Of a DNA stretch of 64,000 bases, positions 58,740 to 64,000 are shown piece after piece (the stretch's first letter is position 1; each line of letters starts with the position of its first letter). The notes under the pieces are model-generated. The model did no database searches. It saw only the letters and a list, made by a program, of their open reading frames with translations, and was not told where the DNA came from. The stretch is from Psychrobacillus insolitus. Its GTDB lineage: Bacteria > Bacillota > Bacilli > Bacillales_A > Planococcaceae. The DNA lies in NCBI RefSeq assembly GCF_003254155.1, contig NZ_QKZI01000002.1, positions 124,001 to 188,000 on the forward strand, read 5' to 3'. The position numbers were made by a program, and so were the translations under genes.

Positions 58740-59630
58740 TTATTCACTAATAAACCCAGCTTCTTGTAGGAACTCTTTAGCCACAACTTCGACCATCATT
58801 CCTTCATTGTCCACTTTTGCGTTCATCTTCTGCATCGTTTTCTCATCAATTTTGCCAGCTAATTCTAGAAGAACTTCGCCAATTTCAGGGTACTCTTCCA
58901 ATATTTCAGTTCGAACAAGAGGAAGAGCGTGATAAGGAGGGAAGTAGCTTAAGTCATCTTCCAACACACGTAAATTATACATTTGCAATTGTCCATCTGT
59001 TGTATAAGAGTTTATAACGTCAACCTCTTTAGCGTTGATAGAGCGATACATAATACCATGGTCCATTCCTTTTACACTTTTAAATTCAATATCGTATGCT
59101 TCTTGGAATCCTGGTAATCCGTCAGGACGATCGATGAATTCAAATACTGCGCCAAGTATGAAATCATTTGAAACTTTCGCGAAATCACTAAATGTTTTTA
59201 ATCCTAACGATTCAGCTTCATCTTCATCTAGAGCTAATGTATACGTATTATTAAACCCAAAAGATTCTAAAGCGGTAATGCCATCATTAGCAACCAGTCG
59301 TTTGGTTTTTTCTAACGTTTCATCTGCATTTCCGGCAGTTTCTTGATAATAATTGATGACAATTGTTCCGGTATAATCAGGTATAACATCAATGTTTCCA
59401 TTAATCATGGCTTCCCAAACAACATTGGAACCACCGAGATTTTCTTTATATGTCACATTAATACCTGTTTTTTCTTCGATTAATTGCCCCATGACATTAG
59501 ATAAAATAATACTTTCGGTGTTATTTCTAGATCCAACGACTAATGCATCTTCCGTTTTGAAAATACATCCAGTCAGTGATGATACAACAAGAAGTAAAAG
59601 TAAGCATTTGATAATTATTCTTTTTGTCAT
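58740..59630 (-). CDS. opuCC: Osmoprotectant ABC transporter substrate-binding lipoprotein
   Basis: A 296-residue lipoprotein. The signal sequence ends in LTGC. The mature part is a type II binding domain of the OpuC/ProX-like QAT group: VVGSRNNTESIILSNVMGQLIEEKTG, GNIDVIPDYTGTIVINYYQ and NSYTTDGQLQMYNLRVLEDDLSYFPPYHALPLVR. It captures quaternary ammonium compounds (glycine betaine, carnitine, choline type) outside the cell. It is the last gene of a three-gene leftward operon with permease and ATPase, in order CA-CB-CC; only one permease is present. Confidence 0.88.
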   Translation of the reverse strand: MTKRIIIKCLLLLLVVSSLTGCIFKTEDALVVGSRNNTESIILSNVMGQLIEEKTGINVTYKENLGGSNVVWEAMINGNIDVIPDYTGTIVINYYQETAGNADETLEKTKRLVANDGITALESFGFNNTYTLALDEDEAESLGLKTFSDFAKVSNDFILGAVFEFIDRPDGLPGFQEAYDIEFKSVKGMDHGIMYRSINAKEVDVINSYTTDGQLQMYNLRVLEDDLSYFPPYHALPLVRTEILEEYPEIGEVLLELAGKIDEKTMQKMNAKVDNEGMMVEVVAKEFLQEAGFISE

Positions 59631-59639
59631 ATGATCACC

Positions 59640-60293
59640 TTATTTTAACCCTTCTGGGGTTGTCCAACGTTCAAGATAAGTAAAGAATATCTCTAAAATA
59701 ATTGCCAACAATGCAGCGGGGATAGCGCCAAGTAAGATTAATCCATCAATACCACGAGTAATTCCCAAGAAGATGAAATCTCCAAGGCCACCAGCACCAA
59801 TAAATGCTGCAAGTGTAGCGGTTCCGACGTTAATAACAGCGGCAGTACGTACACCGGCCATTATCATTGGAATCGCAAGTGGAAGTTCAACTTTTAACAA
59901 TACTTGGAGACTTGTCATACCCATCCCTTTTGCGGCTTCTACAGTTGCTTTATTTACATCTTTAATACCTGTATATGTGTTTCGAATAATTGGAAGAAGT
60001 GAATATAAGAATAGAGCAGCAATTGCTGTGTTTACACCTATACCGAAAATAGGAATCATAAAACCTAGTAGTGCTAAACTCGGGATGGTTTGCATAATAC
60101 CAGCACCACCCAAAACAATGGTTGTAAGTTTTGGAACACGTGTTATTAAAATACCCAATCCAATTCCTAATACAATTGCGATTAACATGGAAAAGAATAC
60201 TAATTGGATATGAACGGAAGTTGCTGCTATTACTTCTGACCAACGCATTTCTGCTTGTTGCATAAATTGTTCCCATATATTTAAATTATTCAT
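59640..60293 (-). CDS. opuCB: Osmoprotectant ABC transporter permease
   Basis: A 217-residue permease with five to six membrane helices. The EAA-like coupling loop is VEAAKGMGMTSLQVLLKVELPLAIPMIMAG, as in OpuCB/OpuCD, followed by ATLAAFIGAGGLGDFIFLGI. It overlaps the ATPase gene by eight bases and lies nine bases before the binding protein gene. In B. subtilis OpuC has two permeases (CB and CD); the single permease here is expected to work as a homodimer. Confidence 0.87.
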   Translation of the reverse strand: MNNLNIWEQFMQQAEMRWSEVIAATSVHIQLVFFSMLIAIVLGIGLGILITRVPKLTTIVLGGAGIMQTIPSLALLGFMIPIFGIGVNTAIAALFLYSLLPIIRNTYTGIKDVNKATVEAAKGMGMTSLQVLLKVELPLAIPMIMAGVRTAAVINVGTATLAAFIGAGGLGDFIFLGITRGIDGLILLGAIPAALLAIILEIFFTYLERWTTPEGLK

Positions 60294-61422
60294 TTATACC
60301 CTCCAATTCTGTCCATTGACTGGACAAAGCAGTGAGTAATGTACCACGAGTCACTATTCCTACTACTTTTTTTGCTTCATTTAAAACAGGTATAACCCCG
60401 TATTTTACATTTGGCATCATCATAATTGCATCTTTAGCAGTTGCTGCATCAGTTAGTGTGTGCTCAGGAATTCTCATAATTTCCTCTATTAACTGAATCG
60501 AGTTTACTTTTTTTATTAGTTCATAGGCAGAAATGAGTCCGATAAATCTTTCATCATTTTCATCTACTATAATTAAGGACGTCACTTTTTGTTGGCGCAT
60601 CATTAATAACGCTTTTTCGGGAGTAAGATCAAGCAGAGCGGTAACTACTTTTGTTGTCATGACACTGACAACAGGCATAAGTTCAGGATTTTGGATAATT
60701 CTGTCCTTGCCGATAAATTCCTCCACAAAAGTTGACGCGGGTTCTTGTAATATCTTCTCAGGGGTATCTATTTGAATTAAATTTCCGTCTTTCATAATTG
60801 CAATGCGATCACCAAGTTTTAATGCTTCATCCATATCATGTGTCACAAAAACAATTGTTTTCTTTAGTTTTCTTTGTAAAGAAATTAATTGGTCTTGTAG
60901 TTGATCACGCGTTATTGGGTCTAAGGCACCAAAGGGCTCATCCATGAGAAGGACACGAGGGTCAGATGCTAGAGCTCTTGCCACACCGACACGTTGTTGT
61001 TGTCCACCTGAAAGTTCTTTAGGGTAACGTTTTCCAAAAATTTCTGGATCAAGGTCAACCATTATGAGTAACTCTTTAACCCGAGCTTGAATTTTTTCTT
61101 TGTCCCAACCTTTTAGTTCTGGAACTATTGCGATGTTTTTTTCTATCGTGTAATGGGGGAAAAGTCCGATTTGTTGAATAACGTATCCAATATTACGGCG
61201 TAGTTCTGAAGGATTTAATTTCGTAATATCTTTTCCATCGATAGATATAGTTCCGTTTGTGTGTGGAATCATTCGATTAATCATCTTCATAGTTGTTGAT
61301 TTTCCAGAACCACTAGGTCCGATAAGAACTAAAAATTCACCCTCTGGAATTTTGAAATTAACGGAATCAACCGCTTTAAAGCCGTCTGTGTATACTTTGC
61401 TTACATGTTCGAATTTGATCAT
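60286..61422 (-). CDS. opuCA: Osmoprotectant ABC transporter ATP-binding protein with CBS domains
   Basis: A 378-residue ATPase. Walker [10 protein letters not shown], signature LSGGQQQR, Walker [14 protein letters not shown] and the switch histidine THDMDEAL are all intact. Residues ~250-375 form two CBS domains ([45 protein letters not shown]), which in the OpuA/OpuC group sense ionic strength. First gene of the operon; AGGAGGTACTT lies before the ATG. Confidence 0.92.
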   Translation of the reverse strand: MIKFEHVSKVYTDGFKAVDSVNFKIPEGEFLVLIGPSGSGKSTTMKMINRMIPHTNGTISIDGKDITKLNPSELRRNIGYVIQQIGLFPHYTIEKNIAIVPELKGWDKEKIQARVKELLIMVDLDPEIFGKRYPKELSGGQQQRVGVARALASDPRVLLMDEPFGALDPITRDQLQDQLISLQRKLKKTIVFVTHDMDEALKLGDRIAIMKDGNLIQIDTPEKILQEPASTFVEEFIGKDRIIQNPELMPVVSVMTTKVVTALLDLTPEKALLMMRQQKVTSLIIVDENDERFIGLISAYELIKKVNSIQLIEEIMRIPEHTLTDAATAKDAIMMMPNVKYGVIPVLNEAKKVVGIVTRGTLLTALSSQWTELEGINE

Positions 61423-61812
61423 AAGTACCTCCTTAGTTGATAGATGTTACAGTTGAAATTAATCCAGTTTTTTGGCCATAAAAAAAGGACTTCCCACAAT
61501 TCCATTATAGGAAAAGTAAGTAGTCTCTATGCCATTGCTAAGACATACAGCTAATGTTTCGAAAGTGTGATTTTATCAAAATGGTATCTACCTATGACGA
61601 GAAATGTTAATAGCAATTGATGCTGATTGGATCAGTTAGAAAGGATTCACGTAGATGTGAATAAGAAAGAGAGTAGGAGAAAATCGTCTGGTCTTTTGAA
61701 AAAGAAACAATTATTTTATTGATTCTACTAACTTAGAATACCACTTTTTTGGTAGAGTAGCAACAAGCATTCTATTTCTATAGGAAAAATAGGATATTAA
61801 AGCAGGTAATCA
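61423..61812. other. Intergenic region between opuC and topB
   Basis: Contains the opuC promoter region (a TATAAT on the complement at 61504-61509, without a clear -35) and a small ATTCAC-GTAGAT-GTGAAT hairpin. No open frame of note. Otherwise I see nothing in it. Confidence 0.5.
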
Positions 61813-61842
61813 GGCCCTAATATTAACCTTAAAATTAGGGCC
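61813..61842 (-). terminator. Hairpin downstream of topB
   Basis: GGCCCTAAT pairs perfectly with ATTAGGGCC over 12 bases. No strong leftward T-run. Confidence 0.65.
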
Positions 61843-61849
61843 AAATTAT

Positions 61850-63450
61850 TTAAAATTCTAGTGACATTTTTCCGTCCTTAAGAACTAGTGTTGCGTTAAA
61901 GGTTTGTCCATTTTCAGCTGTGAATCCCTTAATTAAATTTGTTTTTCCTTTTGTACATAAGAGCTTAATCTGGCTCGGAGTAATCTTTTTCTTTAAAAAG
62001 AATCCATTGAATGTTTGTTTACAACCATTTTTGTATTCTGTACAACCATAGAAGTTTTTTTGCGCTATGATAGATCCCTTTTTACAAGTCGGACACGAGA
62101 CAATTGGTTCTCTTTTATATCTAGATGCGCTTACTTTAGGTGGTAGCTGGATGTTTATATTCTTCGCTTGCAGTTGGACTGGAACTTCTTGTAATAAACT
62201 ACGAATAAATTTTTCTATGCTACCAAGAAATCTTTCCTGGGAACCTTCTCCATTGCCGATTTTTCGAAGATATGTCTCCCATTTTGCAGTCATGGAAGGG
62301 CTGGCAAGTAGATTACCTTCAATAGCTTGACATAAAACACGTCCTTTATCCGTAATAGAAACGATATTTTTAGTTACATCTATATAGCCATGCCGCTTTA
62401 TGGTTTCGATAATTCCACTTCGAGTAGCTTCCGTGCCTAAACCTTCTACTTCTTTTAAAATTTCTGTTTCATTTTTATTATCCACAAGTTTTCCACATGT
62501 CTTCATCATCGCGATTAATTGGCCTTCAGTGTATGGTTTTGGAGGAACTGTTTTTCCTTCTTTTATACCAATATCACTTTCTACGAGTTCTTTCTCACGG
62601 AGAAGAGGGAGTGGTTGTTCTTCTTTATCCAATTCTTTATTGGAACGGACGAATAATGCTTTCCATCCTTTATCTAGTTCTGTTTTTCCTGTTGTAAAAA
62701 ATAGAAGTTCATTTACATCTGTTGTTACCTTGGTTTCTGTGTATATGTAGTCCGTATGAAACATCGCAAGAGTCGTGCGAATAACTTCTTCGTAAAGATT
62801 ACGTTCAATACCAGATAGACCATTTAGCACAGTTTGAGAAGGTATTTTCTTTGTCGGTATGATGGCATAATGTTCTTGCACTTTTGAACTGTCCACATAG
62901 CGTTTTTTAGGAGCAAGTGATGTAACGGGAAAAGAATGCCCAATTAGTTGTTGATAATCATTTATTTTTCCAGCAAGGTAGGAAAACTCACTAGGCGTAA
63001 TATGTCTTGAGTCCGTCCTTGGGTAAGTAACTAGCTTCTTTTCATACAAAACTTGCATTGTTTTTAAAACATTTGCAGGACTTACTTTCCATAATCTATT
63101 TGCAGTTGCCTGTAATGTGGATAACGAGTGTAGTTGTGGAGGGGGAGTTCGCTTATCCACTTTATCCACAGACGTAATGATCCCAGGAGAATTTGGTTGA
63201 ATGGCATGTTTTGCAAGCAACTCTTGAATCATTTCTCGTTTCGACTCTTTTGCTTTTGCTTTTCCTTTATACGTCCCATTTTCTGCAGTAAAAGTTGATT
63301 CGATTTCGAAAAAAGGTTCCGATACAAAGTTTTCAATTTCCATTTGTCTTTGATAAATCAAATATATAGTGGGAGATTGAACACGGCCAATGGGAAATAC
63401 TTCTTTTATGCCTTGTGCCTGAAGAAGGAGTGTGTAAAGACGGGATCCGT
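61850..63450 (-). CDS. topB: DNA topoisomerase III, 3' exon
   Basis: The C-terminal ~533 residues of a type IA topoisomerase. The part present includes the lid and gate domains with the active-site region KLVTYPRTDSRHI (tyrosine nucleophile), GRVQSPT, EGLGTEATRSGIIETIKRHGYI and two zinc-like C-terminal modules (SCPTCKKGSI, GCTEYKNGC). The N-terminal Toprim part (~170 residues) is missing: a group II intron ends at 63451 and the first exon must lie beyond the window. The exon resumes with ACGGATCCC, codons for N-G-S-R, so the intron splits the asparagine codon in the family's GMN-SR stretch. The ATG at 63482-63484 that opens a longer frame is intron sequence. Confidence 0.85.
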
Positions 63451-64000
63451 ATAGCGATAGGTAAGTCTTTGAAGTAATCTCCAACTTTTCCCCCGCTCCA
63501 CACCGTGCGTGCGATTTTCACCGCACACGGCGTTCCCTCAATTTAGTTTTATCTTTGTTTCCCTAATCTGGTAACATTTTTGGTTACTCACATGTCCATT
63601 TCCTCGTTGTCTTACACGAACCTATGAAAAATGATTAGGTTTCTGATAATTTAAACTAAATTGACTTGTGGCTATTGCTCAGTTCTCATTACAAGAACAT
63701 CACCGCTCTTGCCACTACTCTCACTAGAACTAAACAAGGTTATTCGCTATTTACGCATTCCCTTGTAACGCTTCATCGAGTGTGTCCTCTCCACGTTTCT
63801 AGCTTTCCACGTTGCCCTATTTCTATCTACATTACATTAGGTTAGGTGCTGACTATATCCCATCATTTTATCCAACGCCTTTAACGTTGCATGGTCTTTC
63901 ATAGCATGAATTCTTACTCAACCACAAAATGATGAACCTAGATTTCTCAAGGCCAGTCGTAGGGATGTACATTCGCCAGTTCGTCAGTGTATTACCACAT
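63451..64000 (-). mobile_element. Group II intron inserted in topB (3' part; 5' end outside the window)
   Basis: On the leftward strand, domain V is plain: CGCCGTGTGCGG, GTGAAAATC tetraloop region, GCACGCACGGTG (about 63499-63534), followed by GGAGCGGGGGAAAAG and a domain VI hairpin with a CTTACCTATCGCTAT 3' end at 63451. Upstream, about 460 bases have the look of domains I-III (many short helices, no long open frame). No reverse-transcriptase frame is seen in the window, so the intron is either ORF-less or the ORF lies further right. The intron class is not assigned. Confidence 0.82.

Noticed and set aside
63451-63521. topB beginning at the ATG near 63484
   Set aside because: That ATG lies in intron domain VI; the first topoisomerase residues are at 63450 downward.

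Overview
The window is a piece of a low-GC Gram-positive, endospore-forming chromosome. Sporulation and germination genes are spread through it: sda, a CotY/CotZ-like coat gene, an alpha/beta SASP, sspH, prkA-yhbH-spoVR and cwlJ. Strong AGGAGG ribosome sites, many TTG/GTG starts and sigma-E/G/B-like promoters agree with this. Gene content and the family of dispersed intergenic repeats fit a Planococcaceae/Bacillaceae organism (Psychrobacillus, Sporosarcina or Lysinibacillus-like). This is an inference from gene content; no rRNA is present to confirm it.

Layout. 1-1014: end of a phosphate-uptake operon (pstB 3' end, phoU). 1147-4488: two TetR regulators, a DUF2798 protein, and a thiolase whose promoter, operator and cre-like site can all be read. 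4526-7766: a decayed symporter fragment, an MBL-fold hydrolase, a DUF3219-like protein, a luciferase-like monooxygenase and a hypothetical gene. 7890-12580: a 1278-residue SF1 helicase with a very long coiled coil, plus a small partner gene. 12767-19371: an EamA exporter and a duplicated MFS transporter + M20 amidohydrolase cassette. 19483-22200: YitT-like protein, membrane-anchored trypsin-like protease, YunC and a helical protein of unknown function. 22731-23080: the unlisted 42-residue checkpoint gene sda with a DnaA-box cluster upstream.

23285-33586 is the most unusual region. It holds four ATP-grasp genes or domains of two kinds (L-amino-acid-ligase-like and YheC/YheD-like), three MurF-like Mur ligase domains (one fused to an ATP-grasp), a CotY/CotZ-like coat protein and a seven-cysteine small protein. 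Both enzyme classes form amide bonds with ATP, and YheC/YheD and CotY families belong to the spore coat. I propose an uncharacterised amide-ligation system of the spore envelope.

33790-50197: degenerate three-repeat NlpC/P60 protein, Na+/H+ antiporter, PH-domain protein, an amber-interrupted NERD gene, a 175-bp tandem repeat, YxcD-like and aeRF1-like proteins, SASP, membrane dipeptidase, AarF kinase, then prkA, yhbH, spoVR and cwlJ. 50625-58687: mostly single small genes, including sspH and a stress-type PNPOx-like protein. 58740-61422: an OpuC-type osmoprotectant ABC transporter. 61850-64000: the 3' exon of topB (topoisomerase III), split by a group II intron whose catalytic domain V and 3' end are visible and whose 5' part lies outside the window.

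Between genes lie at least three families of dispersed or tandem repeats: a foldable ~155-bp element, a ~175-bp element around a palindromic GTGAC-NNN-GTCAC core, and a 175-bp tandem array. No tRNA, rRNA, CRISPR array or complete insertion sequence was seen.
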